From Heterodera schachtii (Eukaryota > Nematoda > Chromadorea > Rhabditida > Heteroderidae), in NCBI GenBank assembly GCA_023374025.1, contig SIJG01000003.1, forward strand, positions 1,017,897 to 1,081,896: a DNA stretch of 64,000 nucleotides, written 5' to 3'. Of this stretch, positions 13,131 through 25,100 are shown one piece after another. Within the stretch, counting starts at the first letter, position 1. Each line of letters opens with the position of its first letter. The position numbers and the translations under genes are program-made. The notes under the pieces were generated by a model that worked only from the letters and a program-made list of their open reading frames with translations, made no database searches and was not told the origin of the DNA.

Positions 13131-13631
13131 TTTTTCTTATATATTTATGTACATATTTTGACCACTTTTAGTACATATTTTTGGCAGCCCTACCCTATCA
13201 ATTCATCTGTTGTGATTTACTTGTTAATTAAATAACGAAGCTGATATTGATTAACATTAATAATAGTCATTTGCTTGAATACCGTAAACTATGCCCTTTC
13301 CTTTCATTGGCATTTACAAAATTAAATATTAAAATTAAACATTAATTAGTCTGGGCAATGGAGACATTTCAACAGAACACAGAAACATTCAAAACAGAAT
13401 TTAATTAAAACTTACCATCGAATGTGCCAAAAAACAGGTGAAAAATCGGCATAATTGCCAATTACACACTGAAAACTCAGCTGAAAAATGAGTTTTTGAC
13501 GTCGACGAAGTCGCAATATTACTTAATTAAATGTTGGATTGGGTTTTTCATTTTGAAGCATCTTTTTATTTAATTCCAATTAAATTGCTATTTTTTAATG
13601 AAATAATATTCTAAATAAAACGACTAATAAT
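13131..13631. other. Upstream region of the serpentine receptor
   Basis: Begins with a transposon remnant (about 13131-13190, GTACATATTTT words and an end reading GGCAGCCCTA, like a hAT inverted repeat). Then comes AT-rich DNA with a GACGTCGACGAAGTC patch near 13499 that includes a CRE-like GACGTC. No clear TATA box. Confidence 0.35.
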
Positions 13632-15242
13632 ATGAATAATAATGGTAATTCATCATCTTCTTCCGTTAATGAATTTGGAGAGTCCGACCAAATTTACGTG
13701 TACACCGTTTGGGTGACAATCATTCAGCAAATTTTGGCACTTTTTGGCATTGCCCTAAACAGTGCCATCGTTTACATCACCATCAAGCACAAGTAAAGAA
13801 TAGATTGGAAAATTGCATTGGAATTGTTTTGAATTTTAATTTTGTTTTGACTTTACTTTTGGATTCCAAAAATCTATAATAAACCTCTCAAAATTTACAT
13901 TTTGGCAAAATTTAATTGAGTTGTTATAGTATTACTGGATGAAAATATTTTATTTAGTTCTGTTTCCCATTTCGTTAAAAAAATTTTAAAAATTATAGAA
14001 ATGCATTTTTAATTACTCAATTATGAAATTAGGAAACTCCACCGAAGTTTCGGCTTTCTGTTGGCCATTTGTTCATTTTGTGACGCACTCACCGAATTGG
14101 CCACTCCATTGGCTACCGGTAATAATAATAATTAATAATATTTTTTTTTTAAATTAATTATTTTTAGTCCTCGTTTTTCTTCGTGTGCGGATTCCTCTTT
14201 TGACTTGCGTTTATGCCCAATTCTTTGCTGTCACTGCAAATATTAATACTTTTATAAATCTGTTTTGGATAAGCATTGATCGATTTGTGGCATTGGCATT
14301 CCCCGTTTTGTAATTTTATAAATTTTTATTCTTGAAATTAATCATTTCTTTTTTAAGTTTTCGTAACATCTCAAGATTTTCCGGAAAATATGTGCTAATT
14401 GCCAATGTTTTTTCCTTGTCAATTGCTTTTTATATCCTTTATTTGTCGTTTGTATTTGCTCTACAACATCCTGAAATGTAACTAATTATAATGAATTAAT
14501 TAACAAATTAACAAATTAATAATAATTTTAATAATTAAAAGAATGGTCTATTGTGAGCCTGGTGATATTGTTCAAGTCGAATTAATGGTGTTTGCTTCTC
14601 TTATAATGATTATTTTTACTTTGGCTACAACTGTAATTTATATTATCATGGGAATTATGCTAAAGGGTAAATTTAATTATACAATTAAAAATATATTAAT
14701 ATAAAATTTAAATGACGGTCTTACAATTGATTATTAAAACATTGAATTTGTTGTTCAGTGATCAGAAGTGATCAGAACAACAGCAACAATTCGTCCCAGT
14801 CCCAAATTGAAATCACTTGTCGCATTTTCAAATCGTTGGCTGTGATCATGGCAGTGATCTTCTGTCTTTGGTTCTCCAGTTGTCTGATGATTTACATTGT
14901 GGGACGTGGACTGATCACTAATGATCCGTCAGCGCAATTTCTGATCACTCGATTAGTGCTACAAATGATCACAATTGCTGGGGCGATCAATGCACCAATC
15001 CTATATATTTGCAGGCAAATTTAGAATTAATATTAAAAAAGCTTTTTTAATAAATAAACTTTTTTAGTAAAGAATATCGTGATATATTGAAGAGTGAGTT
15101 CGGTTGGGTCATAAAATTGTGCTCAATTCGAATTCGAATTTCATTTGCCCATCCGAAACCAAATCAAAATGCTGCTGCTACTGTTATGGTTGTGTCAAGA
15201 ACTGTGAAAAATTCAAACACTAACCGAGTACATATCCGATGA
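13632..15242 (+). CDS. Seven-transmembrane serpentine receptor, srsx/rhodopsin-like (354 aa)
   Basis: Seven exons, all in phase: 13632-13792, 14033-14118, 14168-14309, 14358-14477, 14542-14666, 14759-15014, 15068-15242 (stop TGA). The N-terminus is Asn/Ser rich and outside the membrane. TM1 has G-I-A-L-N; TM2 LLAICSFCDAL; a Cys before TM3 (TCVYAQFF) can pair with the Cys of the second outer loop (VYCEPGD). TM3 ends ISIDRFVAL, a DRY-type G-protein motif. TM6 and TM7 follow, with N-A-P-I-L-Y in place of NPxxY, then an EYRDILKSEFG tail. This layout fits nematode srsx-type chemoreceptors or family-A amine/peptide receptors at the plasma membrane; the ligand is unknown. The last intron has a GC donor (CAG|GCAAAT). 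If that intron were retained the protein would stop after ICRQI. Confidence 0.85.
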
Positions 15243-15627
15243 AAGAAATAAAAAATGTTTGGATACAAAAGCTAAGAAAATGAAAAAATTAAAATATTTT
15301 TCTTAAATTTATTAATCAATTTACACGCCAAACTTTGAGATTTTGATTATATCACTGTGAACACACTAAATTTTCTTTAACTGTAATTAACAACAATTCT
15401 TTGAATAACCAAATTTTAAATGGACAGAAATTAAAAAAATGCTATTTAAAAATGGTAATTGGCAATCTGCCAATTAAAATAAGCGTTTGTAATCGTAAAT
15501 CACGATTAAATTATATGAATTATTTGTTTCTTAAACTTTATCTGGTAAAAACAGTAATGATCACCTTACATAGATTTTAAATAAAAAAAATAAATAAATT
15601 TCCCTAAAATCTCCCAAAATTCACTTC
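15243..15627. other. Convergent intergenic region
   Basis: Lies between the 3' ends of the receptor (+) and the kinase-like gene (-). AT-rich; AATAAA-like signals occur on the plus strand near 15248. No other structure seen. Confidence 0.4.
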
Positions 15628-18483
15628 TTAATTCTTTTGACCCTCACAAATGCGTTTCCTTTTTGCCAACATTGAAAACAACAGTTTTTGGCGTTTGTTC
15701 ACCATCGTCAACAGGGCTTGAATTTTTTCCAAATTTTCGAGACGGATTTTTTTATTTTCTTCATAAATTCCCTTAACCCTATCAATTTCGGCTCTTAATG
15801 AAATGCTCAGAAAATCTGCATCGACGTCGCCAAAAATTGGCATTTTTTCTTCATTTCCGATGCCAATATTTGGTGCACATCCCCCGTTCAAAAAGTCGAT
15901 AATTGCGGTGGCACTCATTCGTTTTTCAGGGTTAATGTCGAGCATATTCTGAAATGGATGTTGGGTCAATTTAATAAACAATTTAAAATTATAAGCTAAT
16001 CAATTCTAAAATATTGAATTAGAAAAATTATTACTAATATTTTTAAAAAATTTTTTATTTTATTTTTTAATTTATGGAATAAACCATTATTTAAGAAGAA
16101 ACAACGTTCTTTGAACTATTATTTTTTATTCTTATGTTATATCTTTGAGAAATTTTGCTAATCTTCTTTATGGGCTGTTTCGCTATTAATTGAGCATTTT
16201 TACTATATAAATTTATTACATTTTTTGTCAAAATATATAATTAAAGCCCATATAAATTCCATTAATTTTTTTGTTATTTGAAAACTTCAAAAAGGGTCTT
16301 TGATAAACTTATCCTTAAAATTTTCTGTACTGCCTCAAAATTATTTAACCATTTTTCCTACTAATTGAATTCTATTTTTCGGCTCATTTTATGCCAAAAT
16401 AAAGGAAAAAGTAGAAAAATTTAAAAAATCCTTCTTTCAAATTTAAGGAAATCATATTTAAAAGAAAAATGACATCACAAAACAGGTTTTAAGAAAATCT
16501 AAAGAATTGTAAAAATAAAAAATCATTTTTTTATATCTTTTTTTCGAAATTTTCTTTCGATTTCGAAAAAAATAATTCATTTTCCACCCAAACTTTGAAT
16601 CGAAATAATATTTACTGTTAGTAGGAAGGAAAATTCCAACAAATCTTTGTTGCACCAAATTTTCAGAATATCATGAAGTACTTCACCGTAACGTGTCCAC
16701 CATAAATCAATACCAACATCGGGCACTTTATAATTTTCTTCTCTTAATTTGTATTTTTAATTTAAAATTGTTTTTTAAAATAAAATCAATATTTGTTGTT
16801 AAAATAATTAAATAAATACTAAAAAATAATTTTTAATATATACTTTTGTCATAGGAAATCATATGGAAAATTAAATCTCGGTTCTTACCCCTTTTTTGTG
16901 ATCCCCAGACAAAAATTTTTTAATTAGCGTTTTATATGAATGATCAACCACCAGACGAAAACTCAAAAAAAAAGATTTTAACTTTTTTAATAAATATTTA
17001 ATTCAAAAAAAATTTAAATCAACTCTTTTTTGAGTTATAAAATGACCTGATCAGCTGGACAAAATTCTCATATTCCTTGCTATTTGTTTCTTCAAGTTTT
17101 TCAGGCTTTTCAACTTTTAATGGATTGGCTCTGATTAAAAAACCGCGATAAAACTCGGCAATATTTCCGATTTTCTTTTTTATTTCTTTCTTAACTTAAT
17201 TTATTAGATTTTTCATTTATTTTATGCTACCATTTTTTCATCCGGAAATGTCTTCTCTAATATTGTGGTTGGATTATATTCATTTGCCAGGATCACCTCC
17301 AAAATTACAATTCCAGCAGACCAAATATCCAACTTTGTCGTTATCTATTAATAATTCTTAAAATTTGAGTTCATAATTTATCTTTTTAAAAAACGTAAAT
17401 AAGTAAAATTTTTGTATTTTCTAATATTTTAATAATTTTCAAATCTGAAGCTGAACTTTTCTATCAAAATATTCCGGCGCAATGTATTGTGCCGAAGCTG
17501 ATCGCGAAAACTGATGATGGTTCGCAATTTCATTCTCCGTAATTTTCCCACTGTTTCGCCCGGTGCCAAAAAATAATGCTCCTTCCAGGCCGATCAGTTT
17601 AATTGTTTGCACATTCTTGGTTAAAAATGAAATTCTTGGCAATCTCCATTTTTCACTACTGAAAAACATCACCAAATTTTTTGGGTTGAAATCCATATGA
17701 ATTGCAACTAAAAACAAAATTATAGCAACGAAATAAATGTCAATAAATTTAATTTAAATTATGAATTGCTTCATTAAAATATGATATGATAAACCTTGGT
17801 GCAATTCAACTAATGGTATCACAATTTCTTTAATTAAATTCGTAATTCTTTGCTTCGACATTTTTTGATACGTTTTCCCAAAATAAAATTCCTGTTCGAA
17901 TATTTCTTGTCCAAACTCATAAATTGCCACAAAATTTTCCCGATAATGGAATGGGAATCTAACTTTTCCGCTAAAAAAATCCAAATTCAAACATTTATAA
18001 TTTAATTCAAATATAGAATTAATTACATTAAATTTCACTCTGGCTATGCAAACCCAAGATCCAAAACCCCTTTTATGAAAATATGCAATTTTAACATATT
18101 GAATATGCAAAAATTCTTATTTCGCAATTTTTTCTCATGGGAATTATTAATTTTAAATATTTTTTATTTGCCACCCAAAAGTTTTTTAATGATTTCGTGA
18201 TTTATTCTGTATTTTTAAATTTTTTTTATGTTTTTAACCCAAATAAAGCCTTTTTTTATTAATTAAAATTAAAATTTCAAATTAAATATTAATTCTTCTC
18301 TTACTGATCAATCATTGTGTTAATGTGAGCGAATCCGTTCGCCTTTTCTTCGTTTATTTCGTCCGAAATTTTAATTGCATTTTCATAGCCAACTTCGGCC
18401 CATTTATAAATTTTTATTGTTATGCATTTATCGGTTGGTAAATGAGTGTTTTTTGTTTCTGTTCCAATATATCCGACAAACAC
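15628..18483 (-). CDS. Divergent protein kinase-like gene, probable pseudokinase (5' end not found)
   Basis: Exons (minus): 18305-18483, 17795-18069, 17457-17707, 17231-17344, 17047-17189, 16616-16742, 15628-15948 (stop); all joins are in phase, giving about 469 aa. Kinase landmarks in order: N-lobe CITIKIYKW (VAIK-like lysine); catalytic loop IHMDFNPKNLV (HRDLKPEN equivalent, with Asp and Asn kept but Lys changed to Asn); IKLIGLEGALFF where D-F-G should be; AQYIAPEYF (APE); LDIWSAGIVILEVI (helix F); MLDINPEKRMSA (subdomain XI Arg). The magnesium-binding DFG Asp is replaced by Gly, so catalysis is unlikely. A glycine-rich loop was not seen and may sit in a missing upstream exon, since exon 1 starts at an acceptor. 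A C-terminal Lys/Glu-rich helix follows the domain. Exon 17795-18069 may hide a small intron. Confidence 0.75.
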
Positions 18484-19290
18484 CTTAAATATTTATAGGA
18501 AACAAATGCTATTTTACACGGACTCCTCTGCTGGTCAGTCAATTTTTCAATTTTTAAGCGCTTTTTAAGAGTTTGTAATTACAGTAGCTAAAGCCACGTA
18601 TGACGATTTTTTTTTAAATAAATATTGTTTTCATCAAAATTTGAAAGTAAATTATACGATAAGATTTGTATTCTTTGGCATTTTCTGCGCATATGGGAAA
18701 AAAATAGCTTTTTAATTAAAATTTCAAAAAAATTTCCAGCAGACGCCTATTGGCACAGCCGGAACCCCGATCTTACTTTTCTTTTCTTTTTTTGAAAATT
18801 TGACTTTAAAATGGCAAAAATAATCCTTTTTTTGCGAAAAATGACTACATGTTCCTGTTTTTGCTCTCCGGCGCTAAAATGCCTTCAGCGCGCCCTTTGT
18901 AGACATTTTTTAAAATTTTGAGGTGTAGGCCAAAAAACGAAAAGTACCAAAAATTCTTTGGGTTCCCTCCTCAGAATTTTTTTCTTGCTATTGACTCTTA
19001 TCAATGTTAAAATAACTATATAAATCCAACCCTAATGATCAGACTTTCAAAATTTTCGTATGAATCCTAAAAATCCAAAAGAATGTTTTTCTGTCACAAA
19101 ATTATAATTTCTTTCATAAAATTGAAACAGAAAATAAAAAATGCATCCCAAAGACCGCTTATTTGATTTTTAAAATCATTATTAAAAATTTTTTTCAAAA
19201 TACTCTTATAAAAATTAATTTTTAAAAAATTACGGATTATGGGAAAGTACGGCCTTTTTGCCCCGTAATTACGGAATTGAGAAAATCGTC
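18484..19290. other. Repeat-bearing region upstream of the kinase-like gene
   Basis: The missing first exon of the kinase-like gene may be here, but none is clear. A degenerate copy of the dispersed palindrome lies at about 18738-18762 (GACGCCTATTGGCACAGCC), in AT-rich sequence that looks transposon-derived (poly-T runs and GGCGCTAAAATGCCTTCAGCGC near 18870). Confidence 0.4.
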
Positions 19291-19680
19291 CTATTACGGA
19301 TTACGAGTTTCCGTAATTGAAAATCCAGTTGCGTGCAGCCCTGTTATAAATGCAATTTGGCGTTGTCGCGAATAAATGCAATTTCGCCATTTTTGAGTAT
19401 ATTTTGTCCATATTTTGGAATAAGAAAAATGCATAAAAGTGGAAATAAATCATTTAAATTTTTTATAAATCTTTAATTTCCATTTTTGAGATTTTATAAA
19501 AGAATTGGCTGCCCGGCACTAAGAAAATTTCGAAAACCTGAGTAAAATTTTTTTTATTCCCAAAAAACCATTTATCGGTTTCTATTTTCTGCGCTCAGAT
19601 AGAAATTCATATAAAAAGGTGCAAGAACATAAAAAATTCTTGCGGACATCACAAAAAATACATTAATTATCTACTTTTTT
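19291..19680 (+). repeat. Direct repeat, left copy (about 390 bp)
   Basis: Nearly identical to 20395-20785, starting CTATTACGGATTACGAG and containing GCGTGCAGCCCTGTTATAAA. The spacing is about 1.1 kb. The two copies bracket a foldback element. Either a tandem duplication later invaded, or terminal repeats of a miniature retroelement; no tRNA primer site or polypurine tract was recognised. Confidence 0.75.
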
Positions 19681-19731
19681 GCGATTTAAACCATTTTTCT
19701 CTATTAACCTTCAAAAAAGTTTGGCTCCCGG

Positions 19732-19780
19732 TAAATTGGACACCGGAAAATTGGACACCAGAAAATTGGACACAAATGGA
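19732..19780 (+). repeat. Short tandem word repeat (AATTGGACACC type)
   Basis: Three near-perfect units of AAAATTGGACACC(G/A)G, about 15 bp period, between the left direct repeat and the foldback. One of several different word arrays in this window. Confidence 0.7.
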
Positions 19781-19891
19781 AATAAATAAACAAATTAAGA
19801 TAAATAAACAAAAAATGTGGTTTTGCTAAAAGATTTTATTTTAGTCTGCACATCCCTGTGTTTTTATAAGCGTAATAAAAGGGAGCAGGAA

Positions 19892-20384
19892 GGTTCGCCG
19901 ACGCCGGTTCGCCGATGGAAGGTTCGCCGACGCCGATTCGCCGACGGACGATTCGCCGACAAGACGTTTCGCCGACAGACGTTTCGCCGATAAGATGTGG
20001 GACAGAATGTTTTTAAATAAAATTGAAATAAATCAGAAAACCTTCTGGGAAACCTCTATAATTACATATTCCACTCGGCGCTGACTTTATCCTTGACATA
20101 CATATATCCGTTTAGAGCGTACTTCTGGAGTATTTTTTTTATTAGATAATAAGCTAAGCTTCGGTTAAGTGATAATCAATACTAACAGTTCTCCCGAAAG
20201 ACATAGGTATTTCTTAAATTGATTAGTTTTCCAGAAAGTTTCTGATTTATTTCAATTTTATTTAAAAACATTCTGTCCCACATCTTATCGGCGAATCGTC
20301 TGTCGGCGAAACGTCTTGTCGGCGAATCGTCCGTCGGCGAACCGGCGTCGGCGAACCTTCCATCGGCGAACCGGCGTCGGCGAA
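19892..20384. mobile_element. Foldback element with TTCGCCGAC word arms
   Basis: Arms of about 150 bp (19892-20040 and 20239-20384) are reverse complements, and weaker pairing runs about 25 bp further into the 200-bp spacer. Each arm begins with about seven degenerate 14-15-bp units built on TTCGCCGAC, then the unique sequence AAGATGTGGGACAGAATG. No transposase. GC-rich words in an AT-rich genome make it stand out. An apparent Arg-Arg-Phe-Ala-Asp repeat reading frame across the words is not considered a gene. Confidence 0.75.
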
Positions 20385-20394
20385 TAGTCATGTC

Positions 20395-20785
20395 CTATTA
20401 CGGATTACGAGTTTCCGTAATTGAAATCCAGTTGCGTGCAGCCCTGTTATAAATGCAATTTGGCGTTGTCGCGAATAAATGCAATTTCGCCATTTTTGAG
20501 TATATTTTGTCCATATTTTGGAATAAGAAAAATGCATAAAAGTGGAAATAAATCATTTAAATTTTTTTATAAATCTTTAATTTCCATTTTTGAGATTTTA
20601 TAAAAGAATTGGCTGCCCGGCACTAAGAAAATTTCGAAAACCTGAGTAAAATTTTTATTTATTCCCCAAAAAACATTTATCGGTTTCTATTTTCTGCGCT
20701 CAGATAGAAATTTATATAAAAAGGTGCAAATCATAAAAAATTCTCGCGGACAGCACGAAAAAATATACAAATTACCTACATTTTA
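20395..20785 (+). repeat. Direct repeat, right copy (about 390 bp)
   Basis: Copy of 19291-19680 with a few substitutions and small indels; similarity fades after about 20785, just before the 99-aa secreted protein gene. The right foldback arm ends about 10 bp upstream of it. Confidence 0.75.
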
Positions 20786-20820
20786 AATGCAAATTTCAGC
20801 GGACAGATTTAATAAATATT

Positions 20821-21120
20821 TTATTCGTCATCCAAACTGCACCAGCACATAAACCTTGTGCCACGACCAGCAGAGGAGTCCGGCAAATTACCATGCATGT
20901 CCCTGAAGCTTATTACCTTTTCCGTTTCGTTTCGCAAAACTTGTTTAAACCCCATTCTTATCTCGATGTTCTTGTTTGATAAATCCGATTTGTACTTGAA
21001 CATAATCATCTCTGAGATGGGAATACCACCACATTTTTTGCTGGCTGCTGTACGGACAATATGCACAAATAATAAAGCGGAGATGGAAAATAAAAATGCC
21101 AACATTTTTGAATTGTACAT
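20821..21120 (-). CDS. Small secreted orphan protein (99 aa)
   Basis: Uninterrupted frame from ATG at 21120 to a stop at 20821. The N-terminus (MLAFLFSISALLFVHIVRT, from residue 6) is a strong signal peptide with a likely cut near A-A-S. The mature part has an early Cys (KKCGGIPISE), mixed charged sequence, one N-R-N-E-T glycosylation-like site, and ends with R-F-M-C-W-C-S-L-D-D-E. Three mature cysteines means one stays free or pairs between chains. Composition is far less AT-biased than the flanks, which supports coding. No family recognised; effector or other extracellular role is only a guess. A second in-frame Met (residue 6) could be the real start. Confidence 0.55.
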   Translation of the reverse strand: MYNSKMLAFLFSISALLFVHIVRTAASKKCGGIPISEMIMFKYKSDLSNKNIEIRMGFKQVLRNETEKVISFRDMHGNLPDSSAGRGTRFMCWCSLDDE

Positions 21121-21123
21121 TTA

Positions 21124-22165
21124 GGAGGGAAAAAATTATACAATTCTCTTCACGTAAAAATTTTTTATTTTCTTTTAATGGACATTAATTTCTTATTTCA
21201 AATGAAGATTATTGTAAAAACATTGATGACGCAAGCAAAAATCAATTCACCAATAATAACATTTTATAAAATAACAAAATATTTTAGAATATTGGTCGCA
21301 CACTTTACTAATGCTTTAATTTTACTATTTCAATTCCAATAATTTTATTAAAGTTGGGTCCATGATGAGAGCGGAAGTGACAAAAGAATCAATGCGGGGT
21401 GATCGGAGGAGACGGGTCGTTTCAATACGAAAAATTATTTTTAATAAATAATAAAGTAATTATTTTAATATTTTTTGAAGTTTACTTTTTTGCAAGTAAA
21501 CGAAATTTTATGGAATTTTGCAGACTAATAGAGGACTCTTGAGGCTACAAAACACGGTTAGAGCTCGAGACTGGGAAGTGAAAAAGCCGCCGGAATTTTT
21601 CAGGAGTCGAGAACTAACCGAGAATCACTAATACACGACGCCGATAAAAATTCAGCTGTAAAATTCGTGTCTCGTCAATTTGTCACCCTCTTTTTCAAGC
21701 AAAAATATAGCGGATCCAGGAAATTATGTCAATGAGATTTAAAAATCATAATTCGGAGATGAGAGAGAAAAGCATTCTATAATGGATGAGACGGATAAAA
21801 ACCCTTCTTATTAATCATAAAAACAAATAAATGAATGTAAAAATTCATTAAAAGATGGAAAAAATGTTATAATAATATTATTTCTGATTTAGAGCCGATT
21901 TTCATTTAATATTAGCAAATTTCATTAAAATTCAAAAATAAACGATGCGTATGTGCTCACGGAAGGGTCCATTAATTTTTTAATTTTATGCTAATGCTAC
22001 AAAATTATGATGCTATTGCAAGATTATTATATATTTTTAAAATTATTTTAAATCAAAAACATATATACATATGTGATAATTTCAATCGCGAAAGGGATTA
22101 TTTGATACAATTAATTGAAAATTCTTTAAATGGCGATCGAAAAATTACGGTAGACATTCTGTACA
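21124..22165. other. Intergenic region, nothing firm
   Basis: Contains a GC-richer patch (about 21360-21700) with short Arg/Glu-type open reading on both strands but no exon with good splice sites. It is upstream of the 99-aa gene and downstream of the decarboxylase, so promoter and 3' UTR sequence are expected. Confidence 0.3.
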
Positions 22166-25100
22166 TTAAGGCACCGTAACCAATGAGCTGCTGTTTGCAA
22201 GAACCTGCAAAAAAATAAAATAAATTCATGACATTACTCCATGGCTGGGACCAAAATCGAGTCTCTTTAGGTGGTCCGAGACAAATGACACTTTATTAAT
22301 TTATTTATTTTTTTATAATCTAAGTGCCTATGTTTAAATAAATGTTTTTTCAATTGTTCTCTCTATTGACTCAGCATTCATTAAAACGATTTATAATTCC
22401 AGGAATCTGAAACTTTTGGCTTAAAATATTTGTTTTTTTTAACTTTAATTCGAAAGTCATTATATATTCAATCAGTATTATACGTATAATACAAGAAAAT
22501 TTTTGTTGAAAAATGTCCAAAATTGGCTCGATTTTCAATAAATGTGCCATTGTCAACTCCGCACCGCTTGGACGTTCCAGTGGGGTTGGGAAATTTTCAA
22601 AAAAGTTTAAAAATTTTTCTAATTTTTGCGAATATCCACAAAATTACCATTTTTGGTGAAAATCTATCAAAAATGAATCAAAAAACCTCGCCCGCGATCA
22701 GCGGTTTGCTATGACGTTAGTCAAAAACATTCATTTGACTAACGTCCCAACACCGTTGCGCTTCACAACACTTCGCCCCTGCCCGGCAGCACATACGTAC
22801 TTTAAGTGCGGTTTCCTTGATCAAATTGAAGGCAAACAGAACGTCCTGTTCGTTTGCGTCCTCTTTGTTCACACAAAAACGGATGGTCGTACGATTGCCC
22901 GGCGAAGCGGCGATCACGTGAATGTGACCACTGAGGTTCAGTTCTTTCAACAAATCTTGGTTCGCCTCTTCCGAACCATCCTGTGCAAAATGGAAGGAAA
23001 ACAATTGAAAATAGAGCAGGGCACGGGATTTTGCGGGATCCCAGTCCAAATTTTTTTTTTTTGGAGAAAATGCGGGATTTGTCGGATTAATCCCGCGGGA
23101 TCCGGTCCTGCAAAAATTTTTGAGTTCCAATCGCAGCGGGATCCGCAATTAGTTGCTCAAATTGAAATCACTGTAATTCATTAATTTAAATTAAATTTAT
23201 GGGGACAGATTTTTAGGTGCAAAAACCCCTCTTCCCAAATATGTGTTAAAAAACTTTAATATTAAAATGCTTAAAACTCCAATAAATGAACGCCAAACAG
23301 AAAAATGATTTTAAGGCGCATTTTCCGCAATAAATTCTATTTAAAAATTTCAATTTATTAATAAAAAGATATTTTAAATTTTCTAAAAAAAAATTGCGGA
23401 AAAATGTTTAACATATCTGAAGCTTGAGTAAATTGTAAAATAATGATACATGTAAACATATTTATTTTAAAAACTAAAATTTCTTTGCAAATAATTAATT
23501 GCCATTTAAAAAAAATCAATTTATATTCCGCAGTGAAGAAGGATAATTACAAAAAATAACATATTTTTTTTGTTGAATTTTTAGAATAAATTTTTGATAA
23601 AATACGTGGAAAATTGAAACTGGCAAAATACCAACAAAAAAAAAACATGAAAATTCTGCATTTATTTAAACACAGGTAAAATAAGAAATTATTTTTATTA
23701 GTATAATTCTGAAACGGAGGTAATTTAATTTTCTCACCTTAATCCGAAAACAGACCAATGCCATGGTCACATTGCCAACAATTTCGAAATTCGGGTCAGC
23801 AGACATCAATGATTCAAAATATTTGGCCAATCGCACATGCCCGCGGATGTACCGTTGGAGACCCTAAAATGCAAAAAATAAAATAACGAGGACAGACAAT
23901 ATTTTGGAATTTAAATCCACTCTCCCAAAAATGTTAAAGTTTGAATGTCCGTAGACCATTTCCAATTAATTCTGTCTAATTGATTAAGCAAATACCGGAT
24001 TTTGTGCCTCTTTAAAAAGTAAAGATGCATGACCTTACAAATAATGATTAATTTTGAATTTAACCCCCTTAGTCGGTAAAGGCCTTTGATTTTTTTGAAT
24101 ACCGTATTTACTCGATTATAGCCCCCGGGAGCTCTATTCTTCAACCCCCCTCAGAAGGGGGGCTTTATTCGAGCGGGGGGTTCTAATCGAGAATGGGGTT
24201 ATAATCGAGTAAATACGGTAATATCTGTGTGATGCCTAAAGGAAGCGGAGGAGTGTGGGAGAAAGTGGGATACTAAAGGGTATGGGAGAACCCGTGAGGT
24301 GAGCGTCCGTATCTCAGTCGGTTAGAGCATTCCACGGTATGGTAAGGCCCTCGGTTCGAGTCCCAGCGGGCGGTTAAACTTTTATTTTCTACATCTTCAA
24401 ATGTCAGCTCCCCAAAATCTCGCCAGGATGATAAATGCTGCTAATTACCGACAATACTACAACTACATTTACCGATGATTTTATTACCTCAACGCCGTAG
24501 GTTCGAATGGTGTACCAAAGCTTTAGGGCACGAAAGCGGCGACTCAAAGGAATGCCCCAGTGGCGATAATCAATGGTTCCATTAAAGGAGTGCTTTAGAT
24601 AATACGGATCGACATTCATCGCTTGGTTGAGTTTTGAGCTGTTCTTAATCCTATAGTGAAAAAAGGGATAATATAAAATATTCGCTGTTTTTTGGTTGGG
24701 TTAAATTTTTTGTAAAGTGAAGCAAATATTTTAATATTCAATGGATTATATTTTTGCTAGATTTTTTTAATGTTTTTGTTTTTTGAACAAATAGATGAAA
24801 AAGGACGCGGGCCTGGCTAATACAGTATTTATGGTACAATGATTTTCATCATATTTTATTAAACCTTTTTCAATTGTTTTTTTTCGGTTCCGGCCGGCGC
24901 TGGCGGGGTGCACTACGTCCCTCGCCCGTATCGTTTTCCCCACAAAAAAGTTTTTTCATTCAAAATCTTCAAAATTTTTTTTAAAAATTTCAAGAAAATT
25001 GAAAAACTTGGAAAAGCTGCTCCTGGCTGGCAGACTTCTTGGTCCATCAGGAACCCGGCCTGCTATCTTCGGGGCGGATCAATCAGCCTTTTATTGTCAC

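Noticed and set aside
20182..20391. R-R-F-A-D repeat protein
   Set aside because: Reading frame through the tandem words of a foldback arm; no start context, splice sites or independent support.
19291..20785. Intact LTR retrotransposon
   Set aside because: Direct repeats exist but there are no gag or pol frames, no primer-binding site and no clear TG...CA ends.
22717..22800. Read-through C-terminus of the decarboxylase ([16 protein letters not shown]...)
   Set aside because: A strong donor (AAA|GTACGT) splices in phase to exon 22166-22204, giving a normal family-like tail; kept only as a possible variant.
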